From contig CM071932.1 in NCBI GenBank assembly GCA_016081115.2, forward strand, positions 55,812,659 through 55,876,658: a stretch of 64,000 nucleotides of DNA, in the 5' to 3' direction. Both the position numbers and the translations under genes were made by a program. Shown here one piece after another: positions 46,020 to 56,417 of the stretch; position 1 is the first letter of the stretch; every line of letters begins with the position of its first letter. Origin of the DNA: Rehmannia glutinosa (lineage: Eukaryota; Streptophyta; Magnoliopsida; Lamiales; Orobanchaceae). Under the pieces are notes generated by a model. The model was given only the letters and a program-made list of their open reading frames with translations. It made no database searches and was not told the DNA's origin.

Positions 46020-46918
46020 TCCTATCATTGAAGAAAATCTATCTCGCATTCCTATGTTCACTGTTGAGGAGTTTGATGATTGAAAGATTCGCATGTAGAC
46101 ACATCTTTCAGCACTGCACCATGAGATGTGGTTCGTCATTGAGGATGGACCCATACAAATAATGAAAGTAAATACAGCTGTGAGAGCTACAGTTGCCCCT
46201 GCTACTGAAGGAGAGGCTGCTGCAGTACCTGCAACACTAAGGTCTGCTATGGTTGAAAAGCCACGTAGCGAATGGACCAATGAGGACAAAAAATGATACA
46301 ACTTGGAAATATTATGTGAAGACAAAGGAGAACTACCAAAAGCCCCAGAGGTAGACCGTGTGAAAGAAATGGTAGAAACTATCCTAGTCAGGCTGATTCG
46401 AATAATCAATTGAGATATCAGTCAAGTCCTATGAGATACAAGCCCAAGTCGCAAAGACCTCAGACTCAATATAGGTCATTCCCAAAATAAAGGAACCAAA
46501 GCACACATATGCACCCAAGCATAATACCCAATATGCACTAAAGTTTCCATATTATCCAAAGAAAGCAAATGCACCAGCACACTCACAGGAATACATACAT
46601 AAGAGCCAGTTGTATGTGCCTAAAGCTCCTAAGAAATTTGCTAAGATTCATTATGATTATGGAACTGATAGGTGATAACCTCTTAGAGTCAGATCATTTC
46701 GCTATAGGTTGGTTGGATCATCTTATAGTGATAATCCCTCAGGACCCAGACAGGTTTGGGAGGTTCAGGGAACAACTGAGTGCCAAGAAACTTGGTACAT
46801 GGATAGTGGTTGTTCCAGACACATGACTGGGAATAAGAAGAATTTATCAAACTTTAAGGAGTCACGAGGAGCAAAAGTTATATTTGGAGGAAATGAACCT
46901 CCAAGGGAGATAAGAGGC
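46020..46918 (+). pseudogene. Element C Gag-protease remnant with internal deletion
   Basis: 46020-46309 matches the Gag start (FTVEEFDD, MVEKPRSEWTNED) with several stops. At about 46309 it jumps to the basic linker that precedes the protease in B, so most of the capsid region, the zinc knuckle and the coiled coil are gone. The protease follows as TWYMDSGCSRHMTGNKK (46790-46850), then VIFGGNEPP, and is cut by the CACTA end at 46919. Confidence 0.82.
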
Positions 46919-48290
46919 ACTACAAGAAAAACGCTCAAAGATATCATTTTTTAGCCGATGTCTATGTGAAAATCGACCGATGTCGTAATCGGTGATGTTA
47001 AAAGTTTGTACGTTCAACATCGGTTTTAAGCATATAAAAAACGATGTTTTTTACAAAGAAAGACATCGTTTTACAAGCGATGTCGTTAACTTTGGGGATG
47101 CCAACCTAAACATTATTTCTTTTTAGGAGACATCGGTTTTTAACCGATGTTATTGGTAACCTTTTAAATCAGTTAAGAGATTAGTTTCGCACCGATATTA
47201 TACGCACTTAATACATCCTTTTCAAATTAATGTTATTGTCGTTTTAGAGTGGTGGGTTCAACATCGGTTATTAGATTAAAAAAATACTGCCATTTTATTA
47301 ATTTGGGTTTTAACTGAACATCAACAATCATCTCCCTCACATTTATACAACTATTTTATCCACCATCAAAACAAGAACAACCATCCACCATCAAACATCA
47401 AAAGCAAGAAACAATTAAATATAGCAACACACTGGTGGCAACATTAAAATCATTTAAAAAATGGTCACTGCATTGTCATTAGATCTAAACAACACAAATA
47501 GTAACGGATCTTGAAAACTTATTAAAACCAATAATTACAGTCATACCAAAACATGTCACTGACAAATTCACGCTAGACTTAAAATGCATTTTTATAACAT
47601 GGGTATTGAATTGAAGGAGCATCGTCGCTCGTTAAATATACTCCATCAGTCTTGTGAAATGAAAATAATAAAAATAAAAAAGAATTAAAATTAAGAAACC
47701 TAGAAAAACAATTAAGAAATTAAATTCACCATAAACAACTCATGGAGAAGAAAAAATGCTTACCTGGCCCATTCTGTTAATGTAAATATACACTACTTTC
47801 CAATGTAGATGACCTGCATTAAGCATTTGGGGTAGAATTGTGAAGAAACAAATGCATATACAGTAATCAAATGTTTAATACGTCAATTAGAACATCTAGT
47901 ATATCAAAAAGTCAACAAATACATATGTATGCTCCATGCGTACATTGATATAATTAGAAAAATGAAAAATAATCTTTAATGAATACTTGTCGCTTTAGAG
48001 TAAACATCAAATCTCGATCTTCATCTCAAATCATCCTCTTAGATCTTCATGGATTCAGTTTTATATCATATGGATTACACATGATAATTTTAGAACAAAG
48101 AATGTAGACTAAAAATGTGACTTTTACAAGTTCATGTCTATCTGTAAGTAACAATTCTATATCAAATTTCAACATGAAAATCATAGACATATACATTCAA
48201 TAATCTAACATGAAAATACTTCTGGCAAACCAACTGCTCTTACTCGTGAAAATTCTTTAAAGAACATAGATAAGGGTAGACTGCAATCAT
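46919..48290 (+). mobile_element. CACTA-type DNA transposon end with palindromic subterminal repeats (right end not found)
   Basis: Starts CACTACAAGAAAAA, the terminal motif of plant CACTA (En/Spm) elements. The next ~360 bp hold many inverted copies of ACATCGGTTTTAA and AACCGATGT, the subterminal repeats expected for transposase binding. No matching TIR end (TTTTTCTTGTAGTG) is seen before C resumes near 48290-48310, and about 50 bp of C are also missing. The copy is therefore 3' truncated or its end is eroded. No transposase ORF is present. Confidence 0.65.
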
Positions 48291-48331
48291 CACACCATTC
48301 AAAATGGCACAGTGTAGCCTATGTTAAAGGG

Positions 48332-48712
48332 TTGAATTTCAATTTGCTGATTATCAGCCAACTCTATTATAAAAGCTATAATGTAGGATTCAACATGGGT
48401 GTATGCCAAAACAAGGATGTTGAATCTAATGAAGTTGTGCTATTTGGATCAAGAAAGAAAAACAAGTATGTAGTGGATTGGTCTACTGCTACACCAAGTA
48501 CATGCCTATTAGCAAAGAGCACAGCTGAATCAAGTTGACTGTGGCACAAAAATCTGAGTCATCTGAATTTCAAGATTATCAACAAGCTTGCAATGAGTCA
48601 TCTTGTGGAAGGATTGCCAGACTCAATGTACAAAAAGAGAGCATCTGTGGTGCATGCCATAAGGAAAAGCAAATCAAGTCTTCATTCAAGGATAAGCCAA
48701 GTCCTTCTTCAA
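48332..48712 (+). pseudogene. Element C pre-integrase domain
   Basis: NFNLLIISQLYYKSYNVGFNMG, KYVVDWSTATPSTCLLAKST and, in other frames, WHKNLSHLNF and CGACHKEKQIKSSF. It ends at the breakpoint near 48712, just before the integrase core that should follow. Confidence 0.85.
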
Positions 48713-50022
48713 TATTGCTTCCAATCTTGTAACAGGTTTAAAGGTTTCATCAAAATCTATTCCCTCTTCTTAGCAATACCATTTGGCTACCAACCTTACT
48801 TTGTTTCTTACTACAGATCCTTACCCATTCATCTTGTTTCTGAATACCCACTTAATACCAATAACATTTTGGTGGGTAGGCCTTTGAACCGATTCCCAAA
48901 CTTTATTTCTTTCAAACTGATTCAGCTCTTCTTGCATAGCTAGAATCCAATGTGTGTCATCCAATGCTTGTGACACCTCTTTAGGCTCAATTTGAGAAAT
49001 GAAACAAGTGAACATAGATTCATGTTGAGTCATGGATCTAGTTCTAACTCCATCTCTGACATCTCCAATAACTAACTCTGGTGGATGGTCTCTCAGCCAT
49101 ATCACATTTGGTTGGAGTAAGTCTACTGGATTAAGTCTTCTTGCAGCTAAGTTGTCTTGAACAACTTTTTCTTGATCATAATCATTCAGCTGCAGGCCTT
49201 CCAGCTGTCTTTGAGATTTAGCTATCTCATCTTTATTTGGGTTGAGTCTTCTGATATCTGCCTCAACATAGGGACTCTTCTAAATAGTCGGTTGATTCAT
49301 CTTGTCAACTAACTCATCAATATCTTCTCCATTTACATTAGGTCCATCAAAAACCACATGGATAGACTCTTCTGCGACCATAGTCCACTTGTTCAACACT
49401 CTGAAAGCTTTACTCTCAATTGAGTATCCCACAAAAATACCTTCATAAGCTTTAGCATCAAAAGCTTTCAAATTATCTTTTCCATTGTTATGAATGAAAC
49501 ACCTGCATCCAAAGATATAAAAATATCCAACATTAAACTTTCTTCCTGTCCAAATTTCATATGGGGTTTTGGACAACTGCCTATTTATCATACACATATT
49601 CTGAGTGTAGCATGCAGTGTTAATGGCTTCAGCCCAAAATCTTTCAGGCAATCCAGCTTCAGCTAACATGGTCCTTGCAGCTTCCTTGAGGGTTCTGTTC
49701 CTTCTTTCAGTTACTCCATTCTGTTGTGGAGTTCTTGCAGCTAATAACGCATGAACAATATCATTCTCTGTTCAATACTGAGTTATAATCCCATTGACAA
49801 AATCAGTTCCTCTGTCAGACCTTAGCTTGATAATGGTTTGACTCTTCTCATTTTGAACTCTCCTCATAAACTGTGGAAGCTTCTGCAAAGTTCCTTCTTT
49901 TTACACATAAACATGGTCCATGTGTATCCTGAGTAATCATCCACCACCACTAAGGTGTATTTCTTTCCACTGATACTAGCTGGTTCAACAAGACCAAATA
50001 AATCCATATGCAATAAATGCAA
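48713..50022 (-). pseudogene. Element C inverted segment 1: integrase core to RT fingers
   Basis: This part of C reads on the minus strand, opposite to its neighbours. Descending from 50022 it gives the integrase core start, PERFWAEAINTACYTQN...GCRCFIHNNGKDNLKAFDAK (49280-49669), then FTCFISQIEPKEVSQALDDTHW and NVIGIKWVFRNKMNG (48821-49105), and ends at the RLEAI block of RT. It is the sequence expected after the pre-integrase domain, flipped in place. Confidence 0.88.
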
Positions 50023-50624
50023 GATCCTCAATAAGTGCTCTATATCTTATTTGATCAACTGATTTTCCTTCTACATCCATATTCATCTTCACAGAAGTAT
50101 TCATGGGAATCTTCACAGATGACTTCTCTTCCATACCAAATTTCTTCATTAAATCTCTGGTATATTTGGTTTGACTTATGAAGGTTCTATCATTCATTTG
50201 CTTGACTTGAAGACCTATGAAGAAAGTCAGTTGTCCCATCATGCTTATCTCAAGTTTCCCTTGCATAAGGTTTGAGAATTTGTCACACAGCTCTTTGTTT
50301 GTGGATCCTAATATGATATCATCCACATAGTTTGAACAAATAGTATACTCTCTCCATCTTGAATTCTGAAGAGTTTTCTGTCAACTTTGCCTTTGGCGAA
50401 TCCATTGTCTATAAGAAACTGAGACAATGTGTCATACCATGCTCTTGGTGCTTGTTTCAAACCATACAATGCTTTCTTGAGCTTGTAAACTTTATCTCCA
50501 ATAGTTTTCTGCTCAAAACCACGAAGTTGTTCCACATAGACTTCTTCTTCCAAAAGTCCATTCAAAAATGCACTCTTCACATTCATTTGATAGACTGTGA
50601 AGTTCTTGTGTGCTACATAAGCCA
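50023..50624 (-). pseudogene. Element C inverted segment 2: RT palm
   Basis: Minus-strand reading from 50624 gives AYVAHKNFTVYQMNVKSAFLNG, KLKKALYGLKQAPRAWYD, the catalytic region DDIILGSTNKE (split by a frameshift near 50326), and DQIRYRALIE. This directly follows segment 1 in a normal element, but here it lies to the right of it and is also inverted in place. RNase H then follows on the plus strand. Confidence 0.88.
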
Positions 50625-51212
50625 GCAGACCAGACATCAACTTTACTGTAGGTGTATGTGCCAGATTCCAGTCTGCTCCAATGAAAGTCATATGACTGCA
50701 GCTAAGAGAATCCTAAGATATTTGAAGAAAAGCCAAAAAGTTGACTTATGGTATCCAAAAGAAGGTGAATTCAAGTTGATTGGATACTCGGACTCAGACT
50801 ATGTTGGATGTAGAGTTGACAGAAAAAAAGTACATTTGGTACCTGTCAAATGCTTGGAAACAGATTAGTTTCTTGGTTCAGTAAGAAACAAAACTCAATA
50901 GCTACATACATAGCTGAAGCAGAGTACATTGATGCAGGCAGATGTTGTGCCCAAGTGTTATGGATGAGAGAACAATTGACATACTATAACATTGAAGAAA
51001 GACAGATTCCAATTATGTGTGATAACACAAGTGCCATTGCAATTACTCAGAATCCAGTATTGCATTCAAGAACCAAGAACATTGATGTAAGATATCATTT
51101 TATAGGAGACCATGTTGAAAATAAAGGCATCACATTGTAGTTAGCTGATATATTCACAAAGCCCTTATGTGAATCCAGATTGAAGAACTTAAGAATGAGC
51201 TTGGATTGATTG
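50625..51212 (+). pseudogene. Element C RNase H
   Basis: SRPDINFTVGVCARFQS, then KRILRYLKKSQKVDLWYPKEGEF, YSDSDYVGCRVDR, QNSIATYIAEAEYIDAGRCC and IMCDNTSAIAITQNPVLHSRTKNIDVRYHF. Missing codons just before the end (a TAG where EYISTDK would be) and frameshifts inactivate it. Confidence 0.87.
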
Positions 51213-51762
51213 AGTTGTGGATGCTCAGAAGACTCATTCAGCAGAGTTAAAGATAGGAGAATTGCATATCAGAAGAGTTTCACTCATTCAGCCAAGTGAA
51301 ACAGCTTGTGTGGCTAGTCAGCTGAATCGTGTTAGCTGGACAGCCAAGTATCATTCAGTTGAATCAAAGGAAGAGAGAAGTAGAGTCAAGTCATAAATGA
51401 AGAAAGATGAAACATTTATGAGCTAAGTGGAAAAACGAGGTCGTTTTCCTCGAGCGAGAATGTTTTTAGGCTTGACGTCAGCAACATTAAATGGTGTCAG
51501 TCAAAAGCTGCGAGTTTACCCATGATTGGACATAAATGCTGCTGCATTTAATGTGGAGAAATTAATGAGGTTTGAATCTTTTAATCACAGTCGTTGATCA
51601 TGTTTTGAACCTTTGAAATTCTAAAATTTCTCTTCAAATCATTTATATACTCAAAGGGCATTTTATCTCTCTTCACTTTCATTCTCAAGCACTCAACTTT
51701 CAGAAAACTCTCTCTGCAAAAGATGAAACCCTAGTTCTTCATTTTCTCGTTCGAGATTCGAT
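51213..51762 (+). promoter_or_regulatory. C spacer between pol and ORF3 with candidate internal promoter
   Basis: TGACGTCA (51473-51480), then CATGATTGGACATAAATGC, then TATATA (51644-51649), a CT-rich leader and the ORF3 ATG at 51763. This mirrors the B spacer, with about 164 bp between TGACGTCA and TATATA. No ORF is supported here. Confidence 0.55.
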
Positions 51763-52468
51763 ATGGCACCCAAGGAAGTTGCTCTTAATTTCACCAAACT
51801 TGCTGAGAAGATCCATATTGGATCTTTGGTCAATTTTGAAGGTCATGTCAAATAGGATGTTGACAAGGAGTTGGCTAAGACGATTGCGAAGCACCTTCAG
51901 AAATCTGTGCCGAAAAGATTTCTCACTCTAGCCAGAAGGAGATCGCCATGTTTTACATGAACGCTTAGGTTCATGATGACGGAATCCATTCTTCTGTGAA
52001 TGGAAAGGACTTTAAGTTGGTTGCAGCTAACTTGGCAGAGTTCTTGCACCTTCCCACCAGTAGATTGAAAGATTTTACTGGGAATGAGGTTGATTTGGCG
52101 CAGGCTTGGAAATAGATTACAAAGCCTATATCAGCTTAGAAGCCTAACTACTCAGCTTTGAAAAAGTTGATCAAAGACGACTACCACAAGCTGATGAATG
52201 TGGTAGCTAATGCGTGGACATGAAGTTTGGCTCCATCAATTAGCTGTCCCAGACTAAGCTGGTTGTTATGGCTGCCAACATGGAGGAGAGGGAAGTGAAC
52301 TGTAGTGAGTTCATCTTCGAGAAATTGTGCTAGAATGTGCACAATGTGAAGGTGGTTGATGGGAGTTCATAGGTTCTTTTGGTTATGGCCTTATCTTAGG
52401 CTACTTGATGGCGAAGAAGGGGTGCCCCTGCACCGGGAAAAATCCTTCCATGCTAATAAGAAGATGTT
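51763..52468 (+). pseudogene. Element C ORF3, first part
   Basis: MAPKEVALNFTKLAEKIHIGS starts at 51763. Later blocks in several frames (FYMNA, VNGKDFKLVAANLAEFLHLP, KKLIKDDYHKLMNVV, KFGS, VMAANMEE) match ORF3 of A and B and resemble the central part of D ORF2. It is interrupted after ATGTT (52464-52468) by element F, and the frame continues at 56418. Confidence 0.75.
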
Positions 52469-52880
52469 TGATATGTTCATTGTCAAGGTCTATCAGCGAA
52501 AGATCTGGAAGAAATCAGAAGACAAAGCTGCAGCAAATTAAGGAGGGCATTTGGCTTAATTGATTTCCTTTCCCTTTCCCAGTTTATTTTGTTTCCTTTA
52601 TTTACTCTATTTATTTTTGGTGTGATTTGGTAGTTATTTCCTTTCCTTTTGTACGTGTAAATGTTCACTATATAAAGAGGATTTACAAAGTAATAAGAGG
52701 CAGACAAGATTTGAATTAAAAACAAGGGAGTTGAATTTCTCCATAAAAAGTTCCTCTTATACTTGGTTGTATTCCATTCTCCAGCCCCCACCCTCTCATC
52801 CACAAGCATAGGGAAGTCAGCAGCCACCTATCTTTCTTCTAATCTCCCATTGACGCGTTCAATAGCCCGAGAACATAACA
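52469..52880 (+). repeat. Element F 5' LTR (412 bp)
   Basis: Partner of 56009-56417, with a few substitutions and small indels. A TATA-like TATATAAAG is near 52669-52678. The sequence after it (TTTTGGTTTCGTTTCC) should hold the PBS, but I cannot assign the tRNA. Confidence 0.92.
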
Positions 52881-52906
52881 TTTTGGTTTCGTTTCCAGGC
52901 GTCAAT

Positions 52907-53677
52907 ATGGGAGATTTACAATCTGTGCAAACTGAAGTCCGCTCACTCCAAGCTTCCTTGCAAACCAATTTGCAAGCTATCGCTGGCCTTACTGAAATAG
53001 TTAAGTCCTTGGCTGAGACAGTGGCTGCACTGAACAACAGAGTAGATTCCCTCATGGAAAAACCAGTCCCAAGAACAACACCAGATCCCTGTGCAATCGC
53101 CACTTCATCAGACATATTACCAGCCCCGATCAATTCCGTTCCAACCCACATAGATATCCCTCCACCAACCCGTTATACCAAACTCGGATTCCCAACTTTC
53201 ACGCGAAAGGAAGACCCTTTTGTGTGGCTTTACTGCTGCAAATTATTCTTTGAAAAAATAGCAACCCCAAACCATGAAAAACTCCATACTGCGGCTTATC
53301 ATTTAACGGATACGGCACAATTGTGGTTCAAGCGCCGTGTCCAGGATGGACAACCCTTTTCTTGGGAAAACTTCAAAGAAGCTTGCACTCTCCGTTTTGG
53401 TCATCCACAAAGTCTCAACCCTCTCGGAGAACTTTCCAACCTCAAGCAACACGGTTGTCCTATTGATGACTTGATCGAGGACTTCCAAACAATGCTAGCA
53501 CGAGCAGATAAGGTTCTATATGACCAACAAGTAGATTTATTTACAGATACACTCGATGATTCTCTTCACATTGATGTGGAACGGGGTCGACCAACTTCTT
53601 TAGACGAGGCCATTAATATTGCTCGCGACTATGCGCACAAGGCATGCTTCACGGGTTTCACCCCATCACGCAACTAG
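52907..53677 (+). CDS. Element F Gag (uninterrupted 256-codon frame)
   Basis: MGDLQSVQTEVRSLQASL opens a coiled-coil N-terminus (residues 1-50), then a Pro-rich linker. The retrotransposon Gag domain follows (about 95-230), with FPTFTRKEDPFVWLYCCKLFFE, TAQLWFKRRVQDGQPFSWENF and LRFGHPQSLNPLGELSNL. A TAG ends the frame at 53675. The zinc knuckle that should follow is damaged (YNCDEKWIKGHCCK near 53808-53850). The ATG at 52907 is the first in frame after the LTR. Confidence 0.82.
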   Translation: MGDLQSVQTEVRSLQASLQTNLQAIAGLTEIVKSLAETVAALNNRVDSLMEKPVPRTTPDPCAIATSSDILPAPINSVPTHIDIPPPTRYTKLGFPTFTRKEDPFVWLYCCKLFFEKIATPNHEKLHTAAYHLTDTAQLWFKRRVQDGQPFSWENFKEACTLRFGHPQSLNPLGELSNLKQHGCPIDDLIEDFQTMLARADKVLYDQQVDLFTDTLDDSLHIDVERGRPTSLDEAINIARDYAHKACFTGFTPSRN

Positions 53678-53823
53678 TCTAATATGGGCTCCTACACGAC
53701 TGCTCATAGTGTGGTGACTATTAAGCAGCAAACAGCCCCCCGACAACCCCGCATCAAGAAACTATCCCCGGAGGAAATGGCAGAACGTAGGAATATGGGC
53801 CTTCGCTATAACTGCGATGAGAA

Positions 53824-54350
53824 GTGGATAAAGGGGCACTGTTGCAAATGACAACTTATATGCTTGGCATCATCGAGGAGGACGACGATGAGCCATCCGA
53901 AGACGCCAAGCCCGAAATATCCTTACATGCGATCACTGGAGTAAATCAGTCCCAAATGATGAAAATCCAAGTAATGATCGTTGGGGTACCTATCATTGCT
54001 TTAATCGACACATGAAGTACCCAAAACTTCATAAACACAGCCACTACCCAAAGACTTAAACTCCATGTCATAGTCCGCTCCGGCCTCCAAGTTGCAGTTG
54101 CAAATGGTGAATGGGTCCTAAGTTCAGGAATGTGCGAAGGGGTCCTCGTACAACAAGATGATTTCTCATTCATCACAAATCTATTTGTGCTTCCATTGGC
54201 TGACATTGAGGTGGTTTTAGGCGTCAAGTGGCTCCAAACCTTGGGCCCCATCTGGTGGGATATTGAGAATCTTGAAATGTCTTTTACTTGGTAGGGGAAA
54301 CATGTAGCATTAACGGGAGAGGCGCGAGACCAGTTCCCTATCCTCCATAC
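53824..54350 (+). pseudogene. Element F protease region
   Basis: MIVGVPIIALIDT is followed by a stop (TGA) where the active-site glycine should be. The flap region then reads TQNFINTATTQRLKL, and the end is VLPLADIEVVLGVKWLQTLGP. The protease is inactivated at its catalytic DTG. Confidence 0.82.
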
Positions 54351-54617
54351 CATGCAACCGACAGTGACCGAAGCTTATGCATTGGAATCCCTTATGGTCT
54401 CTTTTGACGACATTTTTGCAGAGGTAACCTCTCTTCCCCCTAGACGCTCGTGTGGCCATCGTATTTTATTAGCAGCAGGAATAGACCCAGTGGTGGTTCG
54501 ACCACACCGCTAACCACAATTGCAGAAGGATGAAATAGAACGTCAATGCTCTGAGATGCTTCAAGCATGAATAATGCAAACTAGCAGGTCCTTCTTCTTA
54601 TATCATGTGTTTTTCTG

Positions 54618-55571
54618 GTGCGCAAGCAAGACGCTTCATGGCATTTTTTCATGGACTATCAGGAACTAAATTCCCAGACTATCAAGGATAAATTCCTGAT
54701 TCCAGTAACTGATGAGTTACTTGATGAGTTGCATCGCGCCAAAGTGTTCATCAAGCTAGATTTGAGGTCCGGTTACCACCAAATACATATGCACCCGGAC
54801 GACGTGGAGAAAATATCTTTCCAGACACACCATGGGCACTTCAAATTTTTGGTAATACCTTTCGGCCTTTCCAACACACCATCAACATTTCAAGCACTTA
54901 TGAATGAGGTATTCAATCCATTCCTCCGCAAGTTCGTCCTTGTTTTTTTTGATGATATTTTGGTTTACAGTGCTACTTGGGTAGAACATCTCCAACATCT
55001 TAAAATTGTTTTCCAACTCCTGCGTACCCATTATTTATTCCTCAAATGTTCTAAATGTACTTTTGGAGACAAACAAGTTAGTTACTTGGGGTATGTCATT
55101 AATGTACAAGGAGTAGCAGCAGATCTTACCAAAATTCAAGTTGTTAAGGAGTGGCGTACACCTTCTTCGCCCACTGCCCTGCATGGTTTCTTGGGTCTGG
55201 CCGGGTTTTATCGTCACTTTATCAAGAATTATGGTCTCATTGCTGCCCCACTCATTAATTTGCTCTGCAAAAATGCCTTTCACTGGAGTAACGAAGTTGC
55301 CGAAGCATTTGTTGATCTCAAAACTGCTTTATCCACAGCCCCTGTTTTGCAACTTCCTAATTGTGTTGTTCCCTTTGAGGTTGAATGTGATGCATCTGGG
55401 GTGGGCATTGGAGCAATCTTGGAACAAGATGGTCATCCTATTGCATTCTTCAGTCGCAAACTTGCAGATCGTCACCTAAAACGTGAGCAGTATGATAAGC
55501 AAAAGATGGTTGCATCAGTTCAAACCTTAATTGCCAACGTGAGCATTATGATAAGCATCACCGGGAAGTGA
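54618..55571 (+). pseudogene. Element F reverse transcriptase and N-terminal part of RNase H
   Basis: The frame has WHFFMDYQELNSQTIKDKF, FIKLDLRSGYHQIHMHPDDVEK, FGLSNTPSTFQALMNEVF, catalytic FFDDILVYS, FLGLAGFYRHFIKNYG, and the RNase H start VPFEVECDASGVGIGAILEQDGHPIAF. The RT is nearly intact, with upstream parts before 54618 frameshifted. The RNase H frame ends at 55571 shortly after a short direct repeat that marks a large deletion. Confidence 0.88.
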
Positions 55572-56078
55572 ATTTTGAGCCAAATCAGTGGGTGTGGGTT
55601 CATTACAGCCCTATCGGCAAAACTCCATAACACGCTGCAACTCGCACAAACTCTCTCCACGGTGGTATGGTCCTTTTCAAATATTAAAGCGTATCAGGAC
55701 AGTGGCATATAATTAAACCTCCCCGCTGAGTGTAAAGTGCATAATGTCTTCCACATTTCGAAGTTGAAAGAATTCAAAGGAGCACCTCCAACTGTTAATC
55801 CAATCTTGCCACTATTTGCTAAGGGTCGCTTTATCCTACATCCTGAATCAGGTTTGAAGGGTCGTGTGAATCGTGGCACCCAAGAGATTTTAGTTCAATG
55901 GAAAGGACTACCCACAAAAGACGCCACTAGGGAGCCAATGCATGAGTTTCGACGACAGTTTCCAAGTTTCAAGCTTGAGGACAAGCTTGATGTCCTGGAG
56001 GGGAGTGATGATACGTTCATTGGCAAGATCTATCAGCGAAAGATCTGGAAGAAATCAGAAGAAGCTGCAGCAAATTAA
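55572..56078 (+). pseudogene. Element F integrase C-terminus and chromodomain
   Basis: NFEPNQWVWVHYSP and KVHNVFHISKLKEFKGAPP are the integrase C-terminal linker. The chromodomain follows as GRVNRGTQEILVQWKGLP, TREPMHEF and FPSFKLEDKLDVLEG (55737-56000). The frame runs past the LTR start at 56009 and stops at 56078, adding an LTR-encoded tail KIYQRKIWKKSEEAAAN. Chromodomains steer integration to marked chromatin. Confidence 0.87.
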
Positions 56079-56417
56079 GGAGGGCATTTGGATTAATTGA
56101 TTTCCTTTTCCTTTCCCAGTATATTTTGTTTCCTTTAATTGCTCTGTTTAATTTTGGTCTGATTTGGTAGTTATTTCCTTTCCGTTTGTACGTGTAAATC
56201 TTCACTATATAAAGGGGATTTACAAAGCAATAAGAGGCAGACAATATTTGAATTAAAAACAAAGGAGTTGAATTTCTCCATAAAAAGTTCCTCTTATACT
56301 TTACTGTATTCCATTCTCCAGCCCCCACCCTCTCATCCACAAGCATAGGGAAGTCATCAGCCACCCATCTTTCTTCTAATCGCCCATTGACGCGTTCAAT
56401 AGTCCGAGAACATAACA
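56009..56417 (+). repeat. Element F 3' LTR (409 bp)
   Basis: TGATACGTTCATTGG...GAACATAACA, followed by ATGTT (56418-56422). Confidence 0.92.

Larger units (their letters stand above)
52469..56417 (+). mobile_element. Element F: Ty3/gypsy chromovirus with integrase-core deletion, nested in C ORF3
   Basis: The element is 3,949 bp, with LTRs at 52469-52880 and 56009-56417 (TGATAYGTTCATTG...GAACATAACA) and duplication ATGTT (52464-52468, 56418-56422). Order: Gag, degenerate knuckle and protease, RT, start of RNase H, deletion, integrase C-terminus and chromodomain, PPT GGAGGGGAG (about 56000-56006), LTR. The last codons of the polyprotein lie in the 3' LTR. It cannot integrate on its own. Confidence 0.92.

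Noticed and set aside
48713..50624. Separate minus-strand copia insertion inside C
   Set aside because: There are no LTRs or duplications, and the two segments exactly complete the missing parts of C pol, so in-place inversion fits better.
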